From: DATKZH01 sp964475955
GTDB taxonomy: Bacteria; Planctomycetota; Planctomycetia; Pirellulales; Thermoguttaceae
Reading direction: 5' to 3'
Assembly: GCA_964475955.1 (NCBI GenBank)
Contig: CAYYZY010000148.1
Coordinates: 1 to 19,736 of the forward strand
DNA length: 19,736 nt
The translations under genes were made by a program, and so were the position numbers. Positions within the stretch are counted from its first letter, which is position 1; each line of letters opens with the position of its first letter. The notes under the pieces were generated by a model. It ran no database searches. It saw only the letters and a program-made list of their open reading frames with translations, and was not told the DNA's origin. Shown piece by piece: positions 6,398 through 13,026 of this stretch.

Positions 6398-7663
6398 CTA
6401 ACGTCGGACGGCGCGCTGGCGGCCCGCCTTCCGGGCGTCGGTTCGGATCGCCTCGCGGCGCGCGGCGGCCTCGGGGTGGGCGAGCTGCCGGCAGTGGGCG
6501 AGCCGGGCCGCCGCGTGCGAGGCGTCGCCCGTCCGCTCGAGCAATTCGCCCAGGGCCTCGACGTGGCGGCCGAAGTCGGACGTGGCCTCCGGCTCGACGT
6601 CGCGCGCCCGGCCGAAGATGGGAAACCGGCAGAAGCAGAAAATGACCCCCGCGATCGCCAGGTGCAGGAGTATCCAGTTGGCCGGCCAGACGTCGAAGAT
6701 CGCCAGGGCGCTGGGGGGCCGCGCGTCGGGATCGGTCTCGAAAATGATCGGTCCGGCCGGCCCGCTTTCGAGGAACACGACCGTTTGGCGCGGCGGGCCG
6801 ACCTGGTCGATCAAGCGGCCGGCCAGCTTGCGATGCTCGCGGACAACGAGCGGCAGGTTGAGCAGGAACGAGCCGTTGGCCACTACGATCAGCCGGCCCT
6901 GCCCCACGCGCTCCTGGAACACCAGCGCGTCGCCCTGCGAGGCCAGCAGCACCTCGGCCGCCTGCGAAGGGATCATTCGCTGGTTGATCTCGACCTCCAG
7001 CTTCGACGGATCGATCCCTTCGACCCAATCGTCGCTGCCCTGAAGCGTACGCACCTCGCGGCGCTTCTGCCCGCCCTTGACCGCGAACCAGTCGCATTCT
7101 TCCGTGGTACCGCTGGGCAGGAGACCCTGGAGGAACTCGCTCTTGGCTTCCAGCTCGCGGCGGAGGGCTTCCTGCCGCTGATCTTCGGGGGCACGGTCCT
7201 GGATCGCGTCCCAGTACCACGCGGCGGCGTCGAAGTCGCGCCCCACGTAGATCAGCGTGCGACCCGGCCCGTCGGCGAGCCAGCCTTCGAGCCACTCGCA
7301 GGCGTCGTCGGGCGGCGCCCCGAAGTCGTTGGGGAACCAGACGATCACATCGGCCCGGTGCCGCAGGCTCGGCGAAAGGATCCGCCGCGAATAGACCGCG
7401 TGCCCGGCGCCGGCGAACATCTTGCCCAAAACGCCCGTGCCGTTGACGCTCCTCCAGGAACTGCCGGCGCGCTGGCCGTAGACCGTTTCGACGTCGCGAC
7501 GACAGCCGCGCGCGCCGATGAAGATGAGGCCGGCGATTACCAGCAGGGCCACGGTCAGGACGGTCAGCGTCGTCCGGTGGCGGCGCGGCGCGCGACCGCC
7601 CGGCTGCTTGGCCGCACCCGGCTTGCCTTGCTTCGGGGCCTTCTGGCTGCCCCCACGTCCCAT
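6398..7663 (-). CDS. DUF4350-type membrane protein of the MoxR cluster
   Basis: With the start at ATG 7661-7663, preceded by GGAAGGGA, the protein has 421 residues. It has a basic N-terminus, a membrane segment (about 31-50), a long extracytoplasmic domain and a second membrane segment NWILLHLAIAGVIFCF (about 329-344). A short cytoplasmic tail rich in Arg, Ala and His follows. The domain contains VIVWFPNDFGAPPDDACEWLEGWLADG, typical of DUF4350 proteins, which resemble glutamine-amidotransferase-like folds without clear catalytic residues. It is the first gene of the DUF4350-MoxR-DUF58 operon. Its function is unknown; the conserved neighbourhood suggests a membrane partner of the MoxR/DUF58 pair. 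The frame extends further upstream, but the basic start plus ribosome site argue for 7663. Confidence 0.8.
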   Translation of the reverse strand: MGRGGSQKAPKQGKPGAAKQPGGRAPRRHRTTLTVLTVALLVIAGLIFIGARGCRRDVETVYGQRAGSSWRSVNGTGVLGKMFAGAGHAVYSRRILSPSLRHRADVIVWFPNDFGAPPDDACEWLEGWLADGPGRTLIYVGRDFDAAAWYWDAIQDRAPEDQRQEALRRELEAKSEFLQGLLPSGTTEECDWFAVKGGQKRREVRTLQGSDDWVEGIDPSKLEVEINQRMIPSQAAEVLLASQGDALVFQERVGQGRLIVVANGSFLLNLPLVVREHRKLAGRLIDQVGPPRQTVVFLESGPAGPIIFETDPDARPPSALAIFDVWPANWILLHLAIAGVIFCFCRFPIFGRARDVEPEATSDFGRHVEALGELLERTGDASHAAARLAHCRQLAHPEAAARREAIRTDARKAGRQRAVRR

Positions 7664-7905
7664 TGGCCGATCCCTTCCACCCGTGGTTCGAGTCGCCAAG
7701 ACCCTCGCGCCTGCCCACACCGAAAATCTCCAGCGATTATCCCATGGAGTTGGGGTCGACGCAACCGGGGCCTCACCCATCGCGGCGGGCGCCGGCGCGC
7801 CCCGGGGCTCAGGAATAACCAGGAAACACCTTCAGCGACTGCGGCGCGGTGGCCGGGGTCGACCACAGCCACACTGGACTGCGCACGCTATTCCCGTGCA
7901 AGTCC

Positions 7906-8247
7906 TCACGCGCCTTCCCGCTTCGGCTCGGGCGGCAGCAGCACCACGACTAACTGGGCGATCGAGGCGAGGATCACGGCGCCCACCCGGTAGGTGGCGT
8001 CCTTCTCGGGTTGGCCGATGAAACAGTGGAAGTAGTACCCCAGCACGAACGCCACGGCGATCAGGGCCGTCGCGGCGGCGGCCCCGCGCTTCTCCAGCCG
8101 GTAAAGAAAGCCCGCGGCGATCGCCACCGTGCCCGTCACCATGCAGAACCACAGGGCGTTCGGCTTATAGGCCTTGGCTTCAATGCCGCGGAGCAGCCCG
8201 ACTCCGATGACGACCAGTCCGTAGAGGATCGTGAACAACCATTTCAT
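7906..8247 (-). CDS. Small four-helix membrane protein, TMEM14-like
   Basis: This 113-residue protein has four hydrophobic helices: about 4-20, 31-48, 55-74 and 85-104. The alternation of short Gly/Ala-rich helices with a LYGLVVIGVGLLRG start recalls TMEM14-type small membrane proteins, but that similarity is weak and offered only as a possibility. AAAGGG lies upstream of the start. The gene lies 242 bp upstream of the DUF4350 gene in the same direction and is divergent from the Tat-exported hydrolase. No catalytic motif is visible and no function is assigned. Confidence 0.7.
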   Translation of the reverse strand: MKWLFTILYGLVVIGVGLLRGIEAKAYKPNALWFCMVTGTVAIAAGFLYRLEKRGAAAATALIAVAFVLGYYFHCFIGQPEKDATYRVGAVILASIAQLVVVLLPPEPKREGA

Positions 8248-8560
8248 CTTCGGCCCTTTCGCGTCGCCCGTCGATGCGTGTCAGCCGCCGCCCGGGGTGC
8301 AGCGGCTCCCCGCGAATATCCTGCATCGACGCCGGCAAGTCAACGGACTTTCCTGCTGGCCGGCCCCCCTGAGGTTTCCGGCCGGGCCCCGTCTTGAAGA
8401 ACCTCTCCACCGGCCGGCGAGACGATCGCCGCGGCGTCGATGCCGGGGTTGCCGAAACGCCGGCGCCCGGCGAGACTGGACCAACGTTACCGGGCGTTGA
8501 TGCTGACATGTTGGGTGCTTCGTCCGGAAAAGCCCCACAAGCAACTCGGGAGGAACGAAC
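8248..8560. other. Divergent intergenic region between membrane protein and Tat hydrolase
   Basis: These 313 bp separate two divergent genes and must hold both promoters, but no convincing -35/-10 pair was recognised. A 12-bp inverted repeat is present: GCATCGACGCCG at 8323-8334 and CGGCGTCGATGC at 8432-8443; a further CGTCGATGC lies at 8269-8277. These could be regulator half-sites or chance in GC-rich DNA. A strong ribosome site GGGAGG (8548-8553) precedes the hydrolase start. Confidence 0.4.
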
Positions 8561-9865
8561 ATGGCCGATACGACTCACCGATCGAACGAAGGGCCCTCGC
8601 GGCGCCGGTTCCTGAAGACCTCGGGCGCCTGCGTGGCCGGGCTGCTGGCGGCCGGAGGCGGTCCGACGTCCCCGCCCGCCTCGGCGGCCGCGGCCGAAAC
8701 GCCTGCCTCGGCCGGCGACGCCCCGGCCCGGCAGGTCTTCACCAGCGATCGAGAGGACGGGCGTTTCGTCAGCTCGACCGGCTTCATCCACGCCTACCTG
8801 AAACACATGCGGCCCAAGCTGGCGTTCGACCCGGCCATGAAGGCCGACCGGTTCCCCGCCTGGCGCGAGGCGGTCCGCGAGAAGCTCCGCGAGCTGATGT
8901 GTTTCCCGGAGCTCACCGAGCCGCAGCCGCCGCCCCGGAAGCTGTGGTCGAAACCGCGGGACGGCTACCGGCTCGAGAAGTGGGAGGCCTACCCGGAGCC
9001 GTACAGCGTGGTGCCGTTTCTGGCGCTGATCCCCGACGGCGCGAGCGCCCGGTCGCCCGCCCCGGCGGCCGCCTGCTTCCCCGGTTCCACGTCGAGCAAG
9101 GAGTCGCTGGCCGGCGAGCTGGAGCTGGACGGCAAACCGTCGACCCACCGTCACGCGGCTCGAAACCGCATGGCCTGGGAGTACACGCGCCGCGGGATCG
9201 TCACGGTGGCCGTCGACAACCCGGGCACGTGCGAGACGGCCGACCCGATCCGCCGCGGCCGCTACGAGATGTGCGTTCACGCCCTCTGGGCGGGCCGCTC
9301 CTACGAGGGCATCTCCGTCTTCCAAAAGATGCACGTGCTGGAGTGGCTCAAGCGCCAGCCGTACGTCGACGCCGAGCGCGTCGCCACCAGCGGCCACTCG
9401 CTGGGGGCCAAGCCGGCCCTGATCCTGGGCGTTTTGGACCCCAGCATCAAGGCGGTCGTGTGGAACGATTTCGTCTCCGACTGGCGCCGCCGCGCGGTCG
9501 TCATGAACCTCGATCGTATCGCCATCCACCAGTACGTGCCCGGCATGCTCTCCTGGTTCGACTACTGCGACCTGGAGGCGTCGCTCGCGCCGCGGCCGTT
9601 TTTGATCACCGAGGGCGGGCGCACGGAGGACATCGACCGCATCTGCGCGGCGTACCGCCTGGTCGGCGCGCCCGACCGGATCGAGGTGGCCTACTACCCC
9701 AAGTACGCCACGCCGGACAAACGCCCCTTCGACGACAAGCCCCTCCCCGAGGGCCTCACCCAGGAGGAGTATTTCGCCTACGCCAACGTCGACGCCCCCA
9801 TGCACTGCTTCAAGGGCAACGTCGCCGTCCCGTGGCTGGCGAACGTGCTCGGGGCCGGATCGTAA
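8561..9865 (+). CDS. Tat-exported alpha/beta hydrolase
   Basis: The 434-residue protein starts with a twin-arginine signal: SRRRFLK (13-19) followed by an Ala/Gly-rich hydrophobic stretch and an AAAAETPA region near 40-48. It is therefore predicted to be exported folded. The hydrolase core shows VTVAVDNPGTCE (strand and turn, 214-225), the nucleophile elbow SGHSLGAKPA (S280), an acidic residue in LITEGGRTED (E351 or nearby) and a late histidine in APMHCFKG (H415). Together these give a plausible Ser-acid-His triad. Long N-terminal helices before the core resemble large acetyl-xylan-esterase-like or dienelactone-hydrolase-like planctomycete proteins. The substrate is unknown; carbohydrate-ester or sulfatase-neighbourhood roles are possible but unsupported here. 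GGGAGGAA lies 7 nt before ATG. The gene is monocistronic and converges on nrtR. Confidence 0.85.
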   Translation: MADTTHRSNEGPSRRRFLKTSGACVAGLLAAGGGPTSPPASAAAAETPASAGDAPARQVFTSDREDGRFVSSTGFIHAYLKHMRPKLAFDPAMKADRFPAWREAVREKLRELMCFPELTEPQPPPRKLWSKPRDGYRLEKWEAYPEPYSVVPFLALIPDGASARSPAPAAACFPGSTSSKESLAGELELDGKPSTHRHAARNRMAWEYTRRGIVTVAVDNPGTCETADPIRRGRYEMCVHALWAGRSYEGISVFQKMHVLEWLKRQPYVDAERVATSGHSLGAKPALILGVLDPSIKAVVWNDFVSDWRRRAVVMNLDRIAIHQYVPGMLSWFDYCDLEASLAPRPFLITEGGRTEDIDRICAAYRLVGAPDRIEVAYYPKYATPDKRPFDDKPLPEGLTQEEYFAYANVDAPMHCFKGNVAVPWLANVLGAGS

Positions 9866-9873
9866 AAGCACGC

Positions 9874-9938
9874 GGGTGGCAGCGACGAATTTGCGCAACG
9901 TGCGGTGCTACTTCGTTGGACCGATTCGCAAATTCGTC
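9874..9938 (-). repeat. Dispersed repeat R1, copy 2 (inverted relative to copy 1)
   Basis: The ends are GACGAATTTGCG (9884-9895) and CGCAAATTCGTC (9927-9938), a perfect 12-bp terminal inverted repeat here. The flanking GGGTGGCA (9874-9881) is also shared with copy 1. The element lies between the convergent hydrolase and nrtR genes, where the hairpin could act as a bidirectional terminator. GTTGC-GAA-GCAAC at 9943-9955 adds a further small hairpin. Confidence 0.65.
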
Positions 9939-9986
9939 GGTGTTGCGAAGCAACAAGCGGATCGCGCCCCCCGAACCCCATCGGAC

Positions 9987-10009
9987 AAAATGAGACCCGA
10001 CCCCATTTT
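9987..10009. repeat. Imperfect palindrome AAAATG...CATTTT
   Basis: AAAATG (9987-9992) and CATTTT (10004-10009) bracket an AGACCCGACCC core just 5 nt beyond the nrtR stop. It resembles the AAAATGGGGTC-type palindromes seen at scattered repeat ends in other genomes. Single copy here; it may serve as a terminator. Confidence 0.35.
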
Positions 10010-10014
10010 CCGAA

Positions 10015-10704
10015 TTACACTTCCAGGTGAAATCCCTGCTTCTGTAGAGCTCGGTATCTCCTCACATCAAAGCGATACAGCCGGGCGGCGCGATGGGCGA
10101 CCTCCTTCTGGGTCTCGTTGGTTTCGACCAACAGGCCCGTTCGCAGCACGCGGCGGCGGAAATTGCGCTTGTCGATCGTCTTGCCCAGGATCGTCTCGTA
10201 CACGCGCTGGAGCTGCGAGAGGGTGAACCTGCGCGGCAGGAGTTCCAGGCCGATGGGCCGCCGGGAGAGCCGCTCGACGAGGCGCTGGCGGGCCATGCGG
10301 AGGATGCGGGGGTGGTCGAACGCCAGCGGCGGCGGCCTGCGCACCGGGAACCAGCCGGCCTGCCGGGCGTCGTCGGCCGCCCGGACCCGGGCGTCCTCGA
10401 TATTGACCACCGCGTAGTGCGCCACCGACACCACGTGCTCCCGGGGGTCGCGGCCGGGCTCGCCGAACGTGTGGAACTGCTCGAGGAACAAGTCGTCGAG
10501 GCCGGTCTCTTCCTCCAGCTCGCGCCGGGCCGCGTTCTCGGGCGATTCCCCCACGTCGACGAACCCGCCCGGCAAGGCCCAACGCCCCGCGAACGGATCG
10601 TTCCTGCGTTGGATGAGCAGGACCTCGAGTTCCGTATGGCCGAGCCCGAACACCACGCAGTCGACGGTCAGGGCCGGGCGGGGGTATTGGTAGGTATAGG
10701 GCAT
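10015..10704 (-). CDS. nrtR: NrtR-like Nudix regulator of NAD metabolism
   Basis: The 229-residue protein has an N-terminal Nudix domain and a C-terminal winged-helix domain. The Nudix box is intact: G47-x5-E53-x7-R61 E L E E E T G L69, so ADP-ribose (or related) hydrolase activity is possible. The C-terminal segment RRFTLSQLQRVYETILGKTIDKRNFRRRVLRTGLL (about 158-192) is the hallmark of NrtR-type regulators, where the Nudix domain senses ADP-ribose and the winged helix binds DNA. The start ATG at 10702-10704 is preceded by GGAAGGAG; the longer open frame upstream runs through repeat DNA and is rejected. It lies downstream of pncB-nadE on the same strand, separated by 321 bp of repeats, which supports a role controlling NAD salvage. 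A pure ADP-ribose pyrophosphatase is the alternative, but the context and C-terminus favour NrtR. Confidence 0.85.
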   Translation of the reverse strand: MPYTYQYPRPALTVDCVVFGLGHTELEVLLIQRRNDPFAGRWALPGGFVDVGESPENAARRELEEETGLDDLFLEQFHTFGEPGRDPREHVVSVAHYAVVNIEDARVRAADDARQAGWFPVRRPPPLAFDHPRILRMARQRLVERLSRRPIGLELLPRRFTLSQLQRVYETILGKTIDKRNFRRRVLRTGLLVETNETQKEVAHRAARLYRFDVRRYRALQKQGFHLEV

Positions 10705-10776
10705 GGAAAGCACGCTCCTTCCGGTCGCGCCAGCTTGGTCGCGGCGCGTGCAGATCGTGGCGAGCAGGGTCCGCTT

Positions 10777-10932
10777 GGGCGAGGCGGAGCCTCGTGCTAG
10801 AGTCTCTGACCGTGATGATGCGCGCCTGGTGCGCGCATGTGGTGGGGCACGTTTCCAACGTGCCATTGGGTTGTGGGCACGTTGGAAACGTGCCCCACGT
10901 TCGGGCGTCCCCGGGCAGAGCCCGGGAACGAG
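10777..10932 (+). repeat. R4 copy 2, split by an R2 element
   Basis: The left part GGGCGAGGCGGAGCCTCG (10777-10794) and the right part TCGGGCGT...GGGAACGAG (about 10899-10932) correspond to contiguous sequence in the intact R4 copy at 19611-19662. Between them sits R2 copy 1. The simplest reading is that R2 inserted into R4. No obvious target duplication is seen. Confidence 0.5.
10799..10905 (+). repeat. Dispersed repeat R2, copy 1 (107 bp, double-hairpin element)
   Basis: A perfect 23-bp inverted repeat occupies 10842-10864 and 10876-10898 around an 11-nt loop (ATTGGGTTGTG). Each arm is itself nearly palindromic (GGCACGTT-TCC-AACGTGCC). A further palindrome GCGCGC-CTGGT-GCGCGC lies to its left at 10821-10837. 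A reverse-oriented copy at 18834-18940 differs at about 6 of 107 positions. It is noncoding and can form alternative hairpins or a cruciform. Confidence 0.75.
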
Positions 10933-10956
10933 GTGTCTCTTAGCCGGTTTTTTGCA

Positions 10957-11029
10957 CGCGTGGGTCTCGCGGAGCTCGACCCACCCTACAAAAGCTCTAC
11001 CCACCCTACAGGAGCTCGACCCATCCTAC
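10957..11029 (+). repeat. R3 copy 1 extended into a 20-bp tandem repeat
   Basis: CGCGTGGGTCTCGC at 10957-10970 is followed by three near-identical units beginning AGCTC at 10973, 10993 and 11013: AGCTCGACCCACCCTAC, AGCTCTACCCACCCTAC and AGCTCGACCCATCCTAC. The period is exactly 20 bp. The third unit contains the nadE stop codon (TAG on the minus strand, 11026-11028). The first unit plus its left flank matches an inverted R3 copy at 18559-18591. Together with R2 and R4 this fills the 321-bp gap between nrtR and nadE. Confidence 0.7.
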
Positions 11030-13026
11030 GGGCTCGTGGCGCGGCGGACGTACTCGCGCAGGTCGTCCAGTTCGCGGGCGAAGCCGCCGGAGAGGATCGG
11101 GAAACGGCACCAGGTTTTGGGGTCCAGGTTTTCGTCGTCGAGGTGGAAGGAGGGGGCGTAGCGCTCCCGCTTCCACTGGTTGCGGCACCAGAGCCGGAAG
11201 AAGCGGTCGACCCACTCGTGCAGCTTGTCGGCGCCGTACCGGGGGAACTGCGACCGCATCAGCCGGAAGACCTCGACGGGCGTTTGTTTGTCGCGGATGG
11301 CGGCCCGCTCGATGGCGTCGAGCACGGCGTACGGCATGAGGTCGTCTTCGTCCGTCTGCTTGGCGTCGGCCGGCCGAAGCTCGGCGGTGGGGGGCAACCG
11401 GTTGACGGCCGCCAGCGCCGCGACCGGGTGCAGCCCGTGCGGCCCCTCCTCTTCGAGCCAGCGGAGCCAGCGGCGGAGGAAGGCCTTGTCGATGCCGCCG
11501 ATGGGGCTCAACCCGCCGCAGGTGTCGCCGTCCATGGTGGCGTAGCCCGCGGCCGCTTCGGAGCGGTTGCTGGTGGTCAAAAGCAGGGCGTTCTTGACGT
11601 TGGCCAAGAGCCACACGGCGGGGCCCCGCACGCGGGCCTGGATGTTCTGAAGGGCCGCGTCGTCGGTCTGCCAGGTGAGCTTGCGCCCGAGCACTTGCTC
11701 CATGTTCGCCACGTAGCGGTCGACGAGGTCGTCGATTTCGAGGCAGGACATCTCGGCGCCGAGTGCGGCGGCCAGGCCGGTGGCCGCGTCGCGCGTCGAC
11801 CGGCTGCTGTTCTTCGTGGCCTGGTACACGCAGTGCAGCAGGCAGCGCACGGGATCCGCCGCGGCGTCGGCCCCGCGCAGTGCGGCGACGTGCCCCAGGG
11901 CTTCCCGAAAGGCCTCGCCGCCCAGTTCGGCGGCGGCCAGTTCGACCATCAGGGCCACCAGGCAGGCGGTAGCCGACGAGTCGGCCCCGCCGCTCAAGCT
12001 CACCACGAAGCCCTGCGACCGGCTCTTGCGCAGGTAGTCGAAAAGTCCCAACGCCTCGGCGCGGAAGAACTCCTCTTCCTTGACGCGCGCCCCCGTCTCC
12101 CACGGGGCCTGCACCGGCGCGGCCACCTCCGGCTCGAGATCGCCGAAGACGAACTCGCACTCGACCGTGACGCCGTCGCCGCCGGCCAGCTCGGGCTGGA
12201 AGCTGCCGGTTCGGGCGCGGTTCATCCGGGTGACGTCGACGTCGACCACGGCGGTGGTCAGCTCGTACGGCTGGAACGAGAATCGCGGCCCGACGGCCAG
12301 CAGGCGCCCGGCCGAGGCGATCAGGGCGCCGCCGTCGTAGATGATTCGTCCCGCCTCGTTCCCGAGCAGGTTGCTGTACACGTAGCTGACGCCGAACGCG
12401 CGCGAGCCCTCGACCACGAACCGTTTGCGCACGTCGAACTTGCCGAACGCGAAGTGGCTGGCGCTCGGGTTGAGGATCACGTCGACGCCCGAAAGCGACA
12501 TTTCGCTCCCCGGCCGCTTGGCGACCCAGGCGTCTTCGCAGATCTCGAAGCCGACGTTGACCCCGCCGCAATCGAACACGTAGTCGCCGATCGGGTACTC
12601 GCGGCCGTCGATCTCGACCGAGGAGCGCAGCCCTCGCGGCCACGGCTTGAACCAGCGGGGCTCGTAGTGCAGCCCTTCGCCGGCCAGGAACCGCTTGGCC
12701 ACGAATCCGGCGATGCGCCCGTCGACGGCCAGGCAGGCGGCGTCGAACAGCGCGCCGCGGTGCAGGAGCGGAAGGCCCAGCGAGACGATCATCCCCTCGG
12801 TCGCCGGCAGCAACCCGTGCAACACCTTCAAGGCCGTCTGCTGGAGCCCGGTGGCGTGGAAGGCGTCCTCGCAGCCGTAGCCGGTGATGCACAGTTCCGG
12901 CAGGCACAAAAGCCCCACCTCGCGCCGGCGCGCCGCTTCGAGCACGCCGAGCAGCCGGTCGCGATTGCCCGGCCAGTCGAGCGGCGTCTGGTTGATGACG
13001 GCGGCGCCGACCCGAATGCGTGTCAT
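11026..13026 (-). CDS. nadE: Glutamine-dependent NAD+ synthetase
   Basis: This 666-residue two-domain enzyme converts nicotinate adenine dinucleotide to NAD+ in the last step of NAD synthesis, using ammonia from glutamine. The N-terminal nitrilase-like glutaminase domain has the catalytic triad E44 (LPELCITGYGCED), K111 (AKRFLAGEG) and C163 (FEICEDAWV). The synthetase domain carries the ATP-pyrophosphatase P-loop SGGADSS (345-351), then TTSNRSEAAAGYATMDGD, and ends near YVRRATSP. Length and motifs fit the bacterial glutamine-dependent class. The start ATG overlaps the pncB stop (ATGA), so the two are co-translated. The stop codon is supplied by a tandem repeat unit, so the last few residues may have been altered by that repeat. 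Confidence 0.96.
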   Translation of the reverse strand: MTRIRVGAAVINQTPLDWPGNRDRLLGVLEAARRREVGLLCLPELCITGYGCEDAFHATGLQQTALKVLHGLLPATEGMIVSLGLPLLHRGALFDAACLAVDGRIAGFVAKRFLAGEGLHYEPRWFKPWPRGLRSSVEIDGREYPIGDYVFDCGGVNVGFEICEDAWVAKRPGSEMSLSGVDVILNPSASHFAFGKFDVRKRFVVEGSRAFGVSYVYSNLLGNEAGRIIYDGGALIASAGRLLAVGPRFSFQPYELTTAVVDVDVTRMNRARTGSFQPELAGGDGVTVECEFVFGDLEPEVAAPVQAPWETGARVKEEEFFRAEALGLFDYLRKSRSQGFVVSLSGGADSSATACLVALMVELAAAELGGEAFREALGHVAALRGADAAADPVRCLLHCVYQATKNSSRSTRDAATGLAAALGAEMSCLEIDDLVDRYVANMEQVLGRKLTWQTDDAALQNIQARVRGPAVWLLANVKNALLLTTSNRSEAAAGYATMDGDTCGGLSPIGGIDKAFLRRWLRWLEEEGPHGLHPVAALAAVNRLPPTAELRPADAKQTDEDDLMPYAVLDAIERAAIRDKQTPVEVFRLMRSQFPRYGADKLHEWVDRFFRLWCRNQWKRERYAPSFHLDDENLDPKTWCRFPILSGGFARELDDLREYVRRATSP

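Noticed and set aside
8323..8443. 12-bp inverted repeat (GCATCGACGCCG / CGGCGTCGATGC) between divergent genes as an operator pair
   Set aside because: The arms are 97 bp apart and built of CG-rich words common in this genome; no regulator or promoter elements tie to them. Kept only as a note.
10705..11004. N-terminal extension of the Nudix/NrtR frame by 100 residues
   Set aside because: The extension is translated R2, R3 and R4 repeat DNA. A strong ribosome site and a family-like N-terminus support ATG at 10704.
10973..11029. Possible CRISPR array
   Set aside because: The 20-bp units are contiguous with no unique spacers, and no cas genes are present; it is a simple tandem repeat.
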